Positions 1-7,087 of a stretch of DNA of 14,535 nt are shown piece by piece. The DNA is taken from the NCBI RefSeq assembly GCF_934372025.1, contig NZ_CAKROJ010000052.1, forward strand, positions 1 to 14,535. Direction: 5' to 3'. Position 1 is the stretch's first letter. Every line of letters starts with the position of its first letter. The position numbers and the translations under genes were made by a program. The notes beneath the pieces were generated by a model. It was not told the DNA's origin, did no database searches, and saw nothing but the letters and a program-made list of their open reading frames with translations. Source of the stretch: an uncultured Blautia sp. (GTDB taxonomy: Bacteria > Bacillota > Clostridia > Lachnospirales > Lachnospiraceae).

Positions 1-1
1 A

Positions 2-145
2 AGAGGAGCATGGCATTTAAGTGTCAATACATTCGGCGATGGAAACGGACAATACTGCTATCCGGAAGGGCAGGAAGCAAGAATCTCCGGAAGCTTTATC
101 ATGCGCCCGAGAAGCGTTGCCGTGTTTACCGGAAGGGACTATTAA
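2..145 (+). CDS. C-terminal fragment of a GH13-type glycogen debranching / isoamylase-like enzyme (5' end outside window)
   Basis: An open frame runs in from the left edge and ends at TAA 143-145, giving 47 residues. The peptide holds a Trp followed by VNTFGDGNG, then EGQEARISG, and closes with RPRSVAVFTGRDY. This resembles the last beta-sandwich strands of GH13 alpha-glucan enzymes, especially GlgX/isoamylase-type debranching enzymes and type I pullulanases, where a WxxxxNT segment and a final 'PRSVAVF' strand are usual. If correct, the complete enzyme would hydrolyse alpha-1,6 branch points of glycogen or starch. The catalytic domain is not in the window, so the subfamily is inferred from the tail only. 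The gene converges on the araK-araD operon and shows no visible link to the glycoside locus. The other two frames here also contain ATG-started ORFs, but neither looks like a known protein. Confidence 0.55.
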   Translation, partial: RGAWHLSVNTFGDGNGQYCYPEGQEARISGSFIMRPRSVAVFTGRDY

Positions 146-148
146 ACT

Positions 149-234
149 GTCCGGACCGCCCGGATCGCGCTTCGCGCTGTTCCTGTTTTCGTCACTCTCC
201 CGGAAGCCACCACACTTCCCCGGATAAAGTCCGG
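149..234. other. GC-rich, foldable intergenic segment of unknown role
   Basis: Directly after the GH13-like stop codon the DNA becomes much richer in GC (33 of 50 bases in 151-200) than the surrounding genes. It starts with the perfect 8-base palindrome GTCCGGAC (149-156). CCGGAC (151-156) can pair with GTCCGG (229-234). Inside, CGCG-CTT-CGCG (166-176) is flanked by GGA (162-164) and TCC (181-183), and GGAAG (202-206) can pair with CTTCC (215-219). A three-way folded RNA or DNA is possible. I do not recognise a named RNA family, and short GC-rich pairings arise easily by chance. Confidence 0.3.
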
Positions 235-250
235 TGAGGGGAGGGGAAAA

Positions 251-492
251 AACTCCAGCTAGGGACTCCTGTGATTATCATCTGAAGCTGGTTCGCCTGA
301 AAAAATTCATCAAAGTATCGGAATGTACAGGTTTTTGCGTTGATACATAAAATGCTGCTGTCTGAGCATCTTTGATGCGAGTTCAGCATTTTATGTATCG
401 TTCTTAGCAAAGTTCTGTACTTCCTGATACTTTAGAATTTTTGAATTGAACCATGTTCAGATGATAACTTACAGGTTTCCCTCACTGGAGTT
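251..492. repeat. Large imperfect palindrome (about 120-base arms) between convergent genes
   Basis: The left arm (251-370) reads as an imperfect reverse complement of the right arm (374-492). Matching blocks in order from the ends are AACTCCAG (251-258 with 485-492), AGGGA, CCTGT, a 12-base TTATCATCTGAA block, TGGTTC, AAAGTATC, GTACAG (325-330 with 415-420), TTTGC, a perfect 16-base GATACATAAAATGCTG block (342-357 with 384-399), and GCATC (366-370 with 374-378) around a TTT loop. By eye about three quarters of arm positions match; the rest are mismatches and 1-4 base indels. Outside the base of the stem, both outward strands carry T-rich tracts (TTTTTT reading left, TTATTTTT reading right), as in a bidirectional terminator, but the element is far larger than an intrinsic terminator. 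It could be a MITE-like element, a structured RNA or an old inverted duplication. No open frame inside looks real, and no clear target-site duplication is visible. Confidence 0.85.
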
Positions 493-524
493 ATTTTTAT
501 ACCCTTCTCACCGGGAATGCTTTA

Positions 525-1220
525 TCATTTTTTAATCTGTCCGTAATAAGCATTTGCCCCATGTTTCCTGTAATAATGCTTATCCTGCAGTTCCTGTGGT
601 GCCGGTTTTACCTGCGGATTAATCAGTTCACAACGGCACGCCATCTTCGCAACCTCTTCAAGCACAACTGCATTATGCACCGCCTCATGAGCATCTTTTC
701 CCCAGGTAAAAGGTCCATGATTCTTACAAAGCACTGCCGGAACAGCCTCATAATCAAGCTTCTTAAAATGTTCTGCGATCAGGACACCTGTATTCTTCTC
801 ATAAGCTTCATCAATTTCTTCTTTGGTCAGATTACGCACACATGGAACTTCTCCATAAATGTAATCTGCATGAGTTGTACCATAGCATGGGATTGCTCTG
901 CCTGCCTGAGCCCAGCTGGTTGCCCACTCTGAATGAGTATGTACGATTCCTCCAATATTCGGGAACTCATTATACAGAACTACATGAGTCGGAGTATCAG
1001 AAGACGGATTGTATTCACCTTCTACTTTATTTCCCTCAAGGTCTACTACTACCATATCTTCCGGTCTCAGCCTGTCATATTCCACACCACTCGGTTTGAT
1101 TACAAAAAGCCCCTTTTCACGGTCAATTCCACTGACATTTCCCCAGGTAAAAGTGACCAGTCCGTATCTTGGAAGGTCCATATTTGCTCTGTAAACTTCT
1201 TCTTTTAATTTCTCAAGCAT
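525..1220 (-). CDS. araD: L-ribulose-5-phosphate 4-epimerase
   Basis: The product (231 aa, the same length as E. coli AraD) converts L-ribulose 5-phosphate to D-xylulose 5-phosphate, which enters the pentose phosphate or phosphoketolase pathway in the cytoplasm. It is a class II aldolase/adducin family metalloenzyme. Visible motifs are SSDTPTH (Asp75), the metal-binding HTHSEW (His94 and His96), GTTHADY (Asp119), KNHGP (His168), and a C-terminal HGANAYYGQ tail. These line up with the E. coli zinc ligands and catalytic Asp/Tyr and favour AraD over the related fuculose or rhamnulose aldolases. The start has a good ribosome site (AAAGGAG, 7 bases upstream). It follows the kinase gene on the same strand with a 78-base gap that contains an 11-bp hairpin. 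No L-arabinose isomerase gene is in the window, so the full arabinose pathway would need genes elsewhere. Confidence 0.93.
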   Translation of the reverse strand: MLEKLKEEVYRANMDLPRYGLVTFTWGNVSGIDREKGLFVIKPSGVEYDRLRPEDMVVVDLEGNKVEGEYNPSSDTPTHVVLYNEFPNIGGIVHTHSEWATSWAQAGRAIPCYGTTHADYIYGEVPCVRNLTKEEIDEAYEKNTGVLIAEHFKKLDYEAVPAVLCKNHGPFTWGKDAHEAVHNAVVLEEVAKMACRCELINPQVKPAPQELQDKHYYRKHGANAYYGQIKK

Positions 1221-1254
1221 ATTTTTTCTCCTTTATGCAGTTCTTATATAACCA

Positions 1255-1285
1255 AGGGTACTGTGCATCTCACTCACAGTACCCT
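1255..1285 (-). promoter_or_regulatory. Intercistronic hairpin between the kinase gene and araD
   Basis: A perfect 11-bp stem (AGGGTACTGTG, 1255-1265, with CACAGTACCCT, 1275-1285) encloses a 9-base loop. In the direction of transcription it is followed by TTGGTTATATAA rather than a clean U-run. It is therefore at most a weak terminator. A role in partial attenuation, RNA processing or stability between the kinase gene and araD is more likely. Confidence 0.65.
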
Positions 1286-1298
1286 TTCGTCTATCATT

Positions 1299-2903
1299 TT
1301 ACCAAATCTCAGATTCTACTGCTGCACGTTCGATCGGCAGTCCTTTCAAATATCTGTCCATAAACGCATTAAAGCCTTTAACGCCTTCTGCATCCGGTTC
1401 CAGAGTGCTTCCTTCATTTCCTGCAAATACGCGGTTATCAAGGAATTCATCCAGAGTCTCGCCATCTTTCTTATCAACAAGATATGCTGCCAGAAGTGCG
1501 ATTCCCCATGCACCGCCCTCGCCTGCTGTTGACATAACAGATACCGGCGCATTTACTGCATCTGCAAGAATCTGCTGTCCTACACCTTTGGTCTTGAACA
1601 GTCCGCCATGTCCCAGAAGTCTGTCAATCTTGCAGTGCTCCTGTTCAATCAGAATATTCAAGCCCACACGCATAGCGCCAAGGCAGGTGTACAGATTATT
1701 TCTCATAAAGTTTGCAAGTGTGAATTTGCTCTCAGGAGAACGAACAAACAACGGACGTCCTTCTTCGAATCCAGTCATATGCTCTCCGGAGAAATAGCAG
1801 TAGGAAAGAAGTCCGCCACAGTCTGGATCACCTTCCAGTGCTTTGTTGTAAAGTGTTCCAAACAGCTTGTTCATGTCCACTTCCATTCCCATAGCCTCTG
1901 CAAATTCTTTAAATACATTTACCCATGCATTCAGATCAGAAGTACAGTTATTGGAATGTGCCATGGCAACTGCATCACCAGCCGGTGTAGTTACCATATC
2001 GATCTCTTTGTACGGCTTGGAAAGTGCTTTTTCAAGAACGATCATAGCAAATACAGAAGTACCTGCAGAAACATTACCTGTACGCTGTTTCACACTGTTG
2101 GTCGCCACCATACCGGTTCCTGCATCACCTTCCGGCGGACACATCGGAATTCCGGCTTTGAGTTTACCAGTCGGATCAAGGAATTTTGCTCCCTCTTCTG
2201 TCAGAGTACCTGCATCCTGTCCTGCAACCATAACCTCTGGCATGATGTCACGGAGTTTCCACGGGAAACCATATGGCTCTACCAGTTTATCAAATTTCTC
2301 AACCATTTCCTGGTTGTAGTCTTTTTTCACGGAATCAACCGGGAACATACCTGCTGCATCACCGATACCAAGAACTCTTTTTCCTGTCAGCATACGATGA
2401 ACATAGGCTTCCAGAGTACACATGTAATCAATATCTTTCACATGCTCTTCACCATTCAGGATTGCCTGATACAGATGTGCAATGCTCCATCTCTGAGGGA
2501 TATTGTACTGGAAAAGCTCCATAAGTTTTTCGGATGCTTCTCCTGTGATATTATTTCTCCATGTACGGAATGGTACAAGAAGCTTTCCTTCTTTGTCAAA
2601 CGGCATATAGCCATGCATCATGGCACTGATTCCAAGTGCTCCAACATTTGTCAGCTCTACATCGTATTTTTCCTGTACATCCTTCACCAGATCACTGTAA
2701 CTGCCCTGAAGACCTTTTGTAATATCCTCCAGAGAGTAGGTCCATACACCGTTCTCATAACGGTTTTCCCATTCATAGCTTCCGGATGCGATCGGATTAT
2801 ATTTGTCATCTACCAGAACCGCTTTGATTCTGGTAGATCCGAACTCTATTCCAAGTGCTGTTTTGTTGTTTAAAATAGCTGTCTTTGCTTCGTTTACACT
2901 CAT
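1299..2903 (-). CDS. araK: FGGY-family carbohydrate kinase, probable L-ribulokinase of the AraK type
   Basis: This 534-residue cytoplasmic kinase should phosphorylate a ketopentose or ketohexose with ATP; the araD gene directly downstream points to L-ribulose. The N-terminal ATPase motif is GIEFGSTRIKAV (18-29), where Glu20 stands where many FGGY kinases have Asp. PPEGDAGTG (257-264) places the probable catalytic Asp at 260. GNVSAGTS (276-283) fits the second phosphate-binding loop, and GHGGLFKTKG...QQILADAV (431-450) fits the second FGGY signature. The sequence is unlike classical AraB and resembles the kinases called AraK in clostridia; automatic annotation often calls such proteins xylulokinase. 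Xylulokinase is the main alternative and cannot be excluded by eye. The start has GGGAGGA at 7 bases and is preceded by a strong promoter at 2998-3026. Confidence 0.8.
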   Translation of the reverse strand: MSVNEAKTAILNNKTALGIEFGSTRIKAVLVDDKYNPIASGSYEWENRYENGVWTYSLEDITKGLQGSYSDLVKDVQEKYDVELTNVGALGISAMMHGYMPFDKEGKLLVPFRTWRNNITGEASEKLMELFQYNIPQRWSIAHLYQAILNGEEHVKDIDYMCTLEAYVHRMLTGKRVLGIGDAAGMFPVDSVKKDYNQEMVEKFDKLVEPYGFPWKLRDIMPEVMVAGQDAGTLTEEGAKFLDPTGKLKAGIPMCPPEGDAGTGMVATNSVKQRTGNVSAGTSVFAMIVLEKALSKPYKEIDMVTTPAGDAVAMAHSNNCTSDLNAWVNVFKEFAEAMGMEVDMNKLFGTLYNKALEGDPDCGGLLSYCYFSGEHMTGFEEGRPLFVRSPESKFTLANFMRNNLYTCLGAMRVGLNILIEQEHCKIDRLLGHGGLFKTKGVGQQILADAVNAPVSVMSTAGEGGAWGIALLAAYLVDKKDGETLDEFLDNRVFAGNEGSTLEPDAEGVKGFNAFMDRYLKGLPIERAAVESEIW

Positions 2904-2924
2904 TGTAAATCCTCCCGACTTTTG

Positions 2925-2958
2925 TGTTCAGATCCTGTTTTGTTCAGTTTCTGTTCTG
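2925..2958 (-). promoter_or_regulatory. Repeated TGTTCAG motif in the kinase leader
   Basis: TGTTCAG occurs at 2925-2931 and again at 2941-2947, exactly 16 bases apart, with a relative TGTTCTG at 2952-2958 (given on the + strand). They lie in the transcribed leader, downstream of the predicted promoter and upstream of the kinase ribosome site. This position would suit a repressor, but T-rich leaders produce such repeats by chance and I do not recognise the motif. Confidence 0.25.
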
Positions 2959-2997
2959 TTTTAATTGAATTTATCCCCATAAGAAAATGTTGTTTTT

Positions 2998-3026
2998 ATT
3001 ATAATATTTTTCAGACGAAACATCAA
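2998..3026 (-). promoter_or_regulatory. Sigma-A-type promoter for the kinase-araD operon
   Basis: On the minus strand TTGATG (3021-3026) is followed, after a 17-base spacer, by a perfect TATAAT (2998-3003). The start point should lie near 2990, leaving a leader of about 87 bases before the kinase start. This is the best-formed promoter in the window, so the pentose genes probably do not depend on the large transporter operon. Confidence 0.75.
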
Positions 3027-3091
3027 CATCTCCTTTAGAAACATCCTTCTTCACATACATTTCTTTATGGAAATTTAATATTTCAGACTCT

Positions 3092-3119
3092 TTGCCCCTA
3101 TCTACTTGTATGGTAAAAT
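3092..3119 (+). promoter_or_regulatory. Probable promoter of the HAAS/DUF1700 gene
   Basis: TTGCCC (3092-3097) lies 16 bases upstream of TAAAAT (3114-3119), which carries an extended -10 TG one base upstream (3111-3112). Downstream, TGTAAA (3122-3127) and TTTACA (3149-3154) form an inverted repeat, and AATCTG/CAGATT can also pair in the leader. This could be an operator or a leader hairpin. A GGAG ribosome site sits just before the ATG at 3182. Confidence 0.5.
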
Positions 3120-3181
3120 GTTGTAAATCTGATAGATGGCGTACCTGTTTACAGATTCATTTATAAATATGGAGAATTATT

Positions 3182-3646
3182 ATGAATAAAAAAGAATTTT
3201 TAGATACCTTATACAATCAGCTTTATGGACAGATGGCCGAAGGGGCAATTGCGGCACATGTCCAGTATTACCGCAATTATATTGAAGATGCAGTTAATCA
3301 GGGGCGTACGGAAGAAGATGTCTTAAATGAACTTGGTGATCCAAGACTGATCGCACGTACTCTTCTGGACACTGATTCGGCTGCCTCCGGCAATCCACAG
3401 ACTACAGGAAGCTATTCTGAACCATATGCAGATAATTCTTATGAGTATAATGACAGCAGTTCTGGCAGCAAAAAAGTAAAAAGCCGCAGCTTTCACCTTG
3501 ATCTCTCTACCTGGTATGGCAAGCTTGCCGTTATTCTGATTGCTGCAGTCGTAATTTTTCTTTTGTGCACAGTCCTGAGTGTCCTGATCCCGGTCATGGT
3601 CGTTTTCGGTATTGTATGCTTTGTAATTTCCAAGCTGCGCAATTGA
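3182..3646 (+). CDS. HAAS/DUF1700 family membrane protein
   Basis: The 154-residue product starts with a helical HAAS-type domain (about 1-63). The segment KKEFLDTLYNQLYG, then a YYRNYIEDAVNQG helix and ELGDPRLIART match the pattern of the DUF1700 family. A Ser/Asn/Tyr-rich linker follows (about 66-100). The C-terminus (about 113-150) is a long hydrophobic stretch, enough for one long or two short membrane segments. In Firmicutes such proteins usually sit beside a PadR-type transcriptional regulator and are thought to act in envelope or antimicrobial stress signalling. Here no PadR gene is adjacent: the gene stands alone between the pentose operon and the glycosidase operon. Its link to sugar use is unclear and it may simply be a neighbour. 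The start is supported by a GGAG ribosome site and the upstream promoter. Confidence 0.8.
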   Translation: MNKKEFLDTLYNQLYGQMAEGAIAAHVQYYRNYIEDAVNQGRTEEDVLNELGDPRLIARTLLDTDSAASGNPQTTGSYSEPYADNSYEYNDSSSGSKKVKSRSFHLDLSTWYGKLAVILIAAVVIFLLCTVLSVLIPVMVVFGIVCFVISKLRN

Positions 3647-3669
3647 TGGTGCTGTCTTGGTAAAAACTC

Positions 3670-3725
3670 AAAAGGTCTGAAGCCGTTTTCCGTATTTACT
3701 ATGGAAACTGAACTTCAGACCTTTT
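3670..3725. terminator. Bidirectional intrinsic terminator
   Basis: A 13-bp stem (AAAAGGTCTGAAG, 3670-3682, with CTTCAGACCTTTT, 3713-3725) encloses a 30-base loop. The loop can form a smaller hairpin of its own (GTTTTCC with GGAAAC, one bulge). Reading right, the stem runs into TTTTTCTATTTTTT; reading left, it runs into TTTTGAGTTTTTACC. It lies between the convergent HAAS gene and the alpha-rhamnosidase gene and should stop transcription from both sides. Confidence 0.88.
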
Positions 3726-3733
3726 TCTATTTT

Positions 3734-6700
3734 TTATGAAAGATTCAAGAATGTATATTCTCCACTGCCAAGTTCCCTTGTCTCATTTTCAAGAACAAGT
3801 GTTGCAGTTGTGTTTGCCGGAATCCGGCAGGTATAAGCGTATCCTTTTTCTGTCTTTTTCCATGCACTTTCAATTCTGCCATAAGGAGTATCAATTCCGC
3901 CTTCAGCAAATCTCAAGGTTCCCATCTCCGGTTTTAAAGTAAAGTGTTTATATCCCGGGTGTTCTTCATCTCTCTGGATACCGAGTGTATTTTCATACAG
4001 CCAACTCAGTACACTTCCCAGTGAATAATGATTAAAGCTGTTCATGGAATTGTTTCCGCCAAATCCGTTCTCACGGGTAAAGCTGTTCCATCTCTCCCAG
4101 ATTGTCGTTGCTCCCTGTGTAACCGGATAAAGCCAGCTTGGGAACGCAGTCTGTGTGATTGTTTTCTGTGCAGCTTCCGGATATCCACCTTTGCTTAACA
4201 TCGGATTGATCGGACCTGTTCCAAAGAATCCTGACTGAATCGTATAGTTGCCTTCTCTTGTAGTACGCTCCAGATGTGCAAAAGCTTTCTTCTTCACTGC
4301 ATCTGCAAATACATCACAGTTTAATCCAATCGAATAGCTTCCCTGTACATCACAGGTACTTCCATCTGCATTCTTTGTGATACCAGTCTCTTTATCTGTA
4401 AAGGTATCATTCCAGTATTTCTTTGTTTCCTCTGCAATCTGGTGATATTTTTTCTGACCTTCTGTATTTCCGATCAAGACTGCAAATTTTTCCATAAGAA
4501 CTGCATTTCTGTAGTGGAATGCATTAAAGATCAGATAATCGTCTGCCGGAACCGGTGCAAGCCAGTCACCAAGCCATTCATTTACATGAAGTGGAGGTGT
4601 TCCCGGAAGTCCAAATGCCTTCATACTGTCCATCCAGCGATCCATGGAATCATAATATTCCTTAATCAGTGCTGCATCACCATACTGCTGATAGAGTTCC
4701 CATACTACAAGAATCATGGCACTTTCATATGTCTGTCCGCCAAATCCGCCGCCTGCCGGTGCGATACTCGGCAGTCTTCCAGCTTCTGTCTGCATATCCT
4801 TCATTGCCTGCAGATTTCTCAGATAGAAGTTCTTTACATTGCTCTGATAGGTTGCAGTACGACAGAAAATATGTGTATCTCCCATCCAGCCCATACGCTC
4901 ATTTCTCTGCGGACAATCCGTCGGAATACTGATAAAATTACAGTACTGACTAAATTTAACATTCTCAGTAAAACGGTTGATCAATTCATTATCACAGTGG
5001 AATTTTCCTGTGATGCTGTCTACGCTGGAAAGAAGTACTGCCTGTACATCTTCCAGTGCCGGAGCTTCATCAACTCCACTGATCTCAATGTAACGGAATC
5101 CATGGAATACAAAGCGCGGCTTGTAAACTTCTACACCTTCACCTTTGCAATAGTAAGTATCTTCATTGGAAGCTTCACGCAGGTTTGCCTGTAACATCTG
5201 TCCAACCAGACCTTTGTACTCCGGCAGATCCGGATAAAGCACTTCTCCGTAGCGGATTGTGATCTTCTGTCCGGCTTTTCCTCTGAGTTTCAGAACCGGC
5301 ACTCCTGCAATCTCCTGTTCCAGATCATAGATATAAGTCCCCGGTAACGGCTCCGTCATAGACTTTGCAGTAAAGGTTTCTACCTCATGTACCGGTGCCT
5401 GATAGTTACCGACAATTTCCGGCTCTTTTTCATTCATAGACGGCCAGCATGCGGCGCCAGGAAAAATACCTTCCTGTTCTTCCATTACAACCGGTGTAAT
5501 GACTTCGGGTTTCTTCAGACCGTCTGCTTTGAAATCTGGTCTTGAAAAATTAAAATAGTTTTCTTCCAGTCGGGCATCATATGTTTCACCATTGAAAAAT
5601 CCTGCGTATCGATATGGTCCCTCACCAAAATACTGCCAGGTATTGTCATCGGTGACAATTGTTTCTTTATGTCCGTCCTCATAGGTAATGACCAGTCTTC
5701 CGAGGAAGGACGGCTTGTCACCCCAGTAGTTGTAGTTGTACAGACGGAAACTGAAAGAATCGCTCCACCATCCGGAGGCAAGGATACATCCCAGACCATT
5801 CTCGCCTTCCTGTATCAGATCTGTCACATCGTAAGTCTGATACATCAGATGGCTGTCATACTGGCTTGCGCCCGGTGCAAAATATTCCTCTGTCACACGT
5901 TTTCCATTCATGCTGCATTCATAGATTCCACGTGCAGTTGCATACAGTCTCGCACTTGTCACTTTACCATTAACTGTGAAGTTTGTGCGAAGCATTGGCA
6001 GAGAAAAACGACTCGGGTTGGAAATCTCCAGACATTCTCCTTTGAGAGTCTTTCCGTTCTCAGTATCAACAGCAAGAATCTCTGCGCATGGTTTTCTTAA
6101 ATTCCGTACACGGATTCCCTGATATTCTGCCTCGCTGTCAGCACCAACATAATATCCCATCTCGCAGAGACGTGGAAATGTTGTAACGTCAAATAACCCA
6201 AGCGGATTCAGCTGCCTCGGTGTTCTCATCTTTCCACCGAAAGGACTCTCGATATACACTTCATCCACGATACAGTCATCCAGATATGTATAGGCTCCAT
6301 TTCCTTCTACTTCGATGGTCAGTTTATGAAAATCATGCCTGTTTTCTTCCGTGATCAGTTCTCTGCCTGTCTTCAGATTTTTTGTTCCAAGTTCACACAG
6401 CGGAACATCTGCCTGATCTTCTTTGCAGTAGCCTTTTCTGTAAACTTCGATCATTGCCGGTGTTTTTGCAATATTCAGAACAAAACGGATATTGTTCTCT
6501 CCTTCAATCTGCTGTTCATTTTTACTGATATCCTTAAGACGTGCATCATTGGCTCCAAAAACAACACCTGCTTTTGTGCCTTCTTTGATGCGAAATGTAC
6601 TTTCCAGTACAAACACACCAAGCTTTTCAGATGCAACATTAAATTCCGGCGCACCAAGCCACTTTGCACCATCCCATGCTGAGATGCTGCCATTCATAAG

Positions 6701-7024
6701 TCCGGTTTCGAACCAGGAAGAGGTCTCTGCCTCTTCCCCGTCCTGATTCCATACTCTTACTGTTACATAATATCTTGTCTCTGCCTCCAGTTTTTCCCCG
6801 GCATATGTAGTTCCTGCTGACTCGTCAGTGTCCATCACTTCACTGTCCCAGACATCCGCACTGTCGACTGTTTTTCCAACCAGAATTTGTGCCTGTTTCT
6901 GCTTTGTATTCTGCTTTTGGGATTTCAGTTTCCATGAAAATACCGGCTTTTCCACATCCAGGCCAAGTGCCTCTGTGATCTGATTGACTCTCAGGTCATA
7001 TATCTCAAATTTATTTTCACTCAT
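3734..7024 (-). CDS. GH78 alpha-L-rhamnosidase, cytoplasmic, with LamG-like insert
   Basis: The product (1096 aa) should release terminal alpha-L-rhamnose from glycosides by an inverting mechanism. Order of domains: a fibronectin/beta-sandwich domain (about 1-108), a concanavalin/LamG-like region (about 135-310), the rhamnosidase N-terminal beta domain (about 338-510, including YATARGIYECSMNGKRV), the (alpha/alpha)6 barrel, and a C-terminal beta domain (from about 1020). The GH78 signature DCPQRNERMGWMGD supplies Asp703, Glu709 (probable general acid) and Asp716. TTIWERW supplies Glu977 (probable general base). The Glu-Glu distance of 268 agrees with characterised GH78 enzymes. There is no signal peptide, so the substrate must enter the cell first. 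It is the last gene of the operon, 63 bases after the GH3 gene, with a GAGG ribosome site and the terminator just beyond. Activity on other 6-deoxy or arabinose-like sugars cannot be excluded. Confidence 0.92.
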   Translation of the reverse strand: MSENKFEIYDLRVNQITEALGLDVEKPVFSWKLKSQKQNTKQKQAQILVGKTVDSADVWDSEVMDTDESAGTTYAGEKLEAETRYYVTVRVWNQDGEEAETSSWFETGLMNGSISAWDGAKWLGAPEFNVASEKLGVFVLESTFRIKEGTKAGVVFGANDARLKDISKNEQQIEGENNIRFVLNIAKTPAMIEVYRKGYCKEDQADVPLCELGTKNLKTGRELITEENRHDFHKLTIEVEGNGAYTYLDDCIVDEVYIESPFGGKMRTPRQLNPLGLFDVTTFPRLCEMGYYVGADSEAEYQGIRVRNLRKPCAEILAVDTENGKTLKGECLEISNPSRFSLPMLRTNFTVNGKVTSARLYATARGIYECSMNGKRVTEEYFAPGASQYDSHLMYQTYDVTDLIQEGENGLGCILASGWWSDSFSFRLYNYNYWGDKPSFLGRLVITYEDGHKETIVTDDNTWQYFGEGPYRYAGFFNGETYDARLEENYFNFSRPDFKADGLKKPEVITPVVMEEQEGIFPGAACWPSMNEKEPEIVGNYQAPVHEVETFTAKSMTEPLPGTYIYDLEQEIAGVPVLKLRGKAGQKITIRYGEVLYPDLPEYKGLVGQMLQANLREASNEDTYYCKGEGVEVYKPRFVFHGFRYIEISGVDEAPALEDVQAVLLSSVDSITGKFHCDNELINRFTENVKFSQYCNFISIPTDCPQRNERMGWMGDTHIFCRTATYQSNVKNFYLRNLQAMKDMQTEAGRLPSIAPAGGGFGGQTYESAMILVVWELYQQYGDAALIKEYYDSMDRWMDSMKAFGLPGTPPLHVNEWLGDWLAPVPADDYLIFNAFHYRNAVLMEKFAVLIGNTEGQKKYHQIAEETKKYWNDTFTDKETGITKNADGSTCDVQGSYSIGLNCDVFADAVKKKAFAHLERTTREGNYTIQSGFFGTGPINPMLSKGGYPEAAQKTITQTAFPSWLYPVTQGATTIWERWNSFTRENGFGGNNSMNSFNHYSLGSVLSWLYENTLGIQRDEEHPGYKHFTLKPEMGTLRFAEGGIDTPYGRIESAWKKTEKGYAYTCRIPANTTATLVLENETRELGSGEYTFLNLS

Positions 7025-7087
7025 AGTTCTGCCTCATTATTATTGCGTTTAATAATTCCCTTCTTTTTACAAAGTTGTATCCACAGA

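Noticed and set aside
149..250. Segment with AAAGTCCGG considered as RNase P RNA
   Set aside because: Only a short AAAGTCCGG-like string resembles the RNase P 5' region. The remaining conserved parts and the needed length are missing.
192..410. 72-codon minus-strand frame across the palindrome
   Set aside because: It spans the GC-rich segment and the left arm of the palindrome, has no convincing ribosome site and no recognisable protein features. The frame is better explained by chance in the repeat.
251..492. Palindrome as a retron ncRNA or CRISPR-related repeat
   Set aside because: No reverse transcriptase or cas gene is in the window and there is no series of short repeats with spacers; only one pair of long inverted arms is present.
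1608..2873. 421-codon open frame antisense to the kinase gene
   Set aside because: It mirrors the codon pattern of the kinase gene. The product is rich in Cys, His and Phe without domain logic, and the opposite strand has clear FGGY motifs.
4442..5194. 250-codon open frame antisense to the rhamnosidase gene
   Set aside because: It lies fully within the GH78 catalytic barrel coding region and has no family features or ribosome site.
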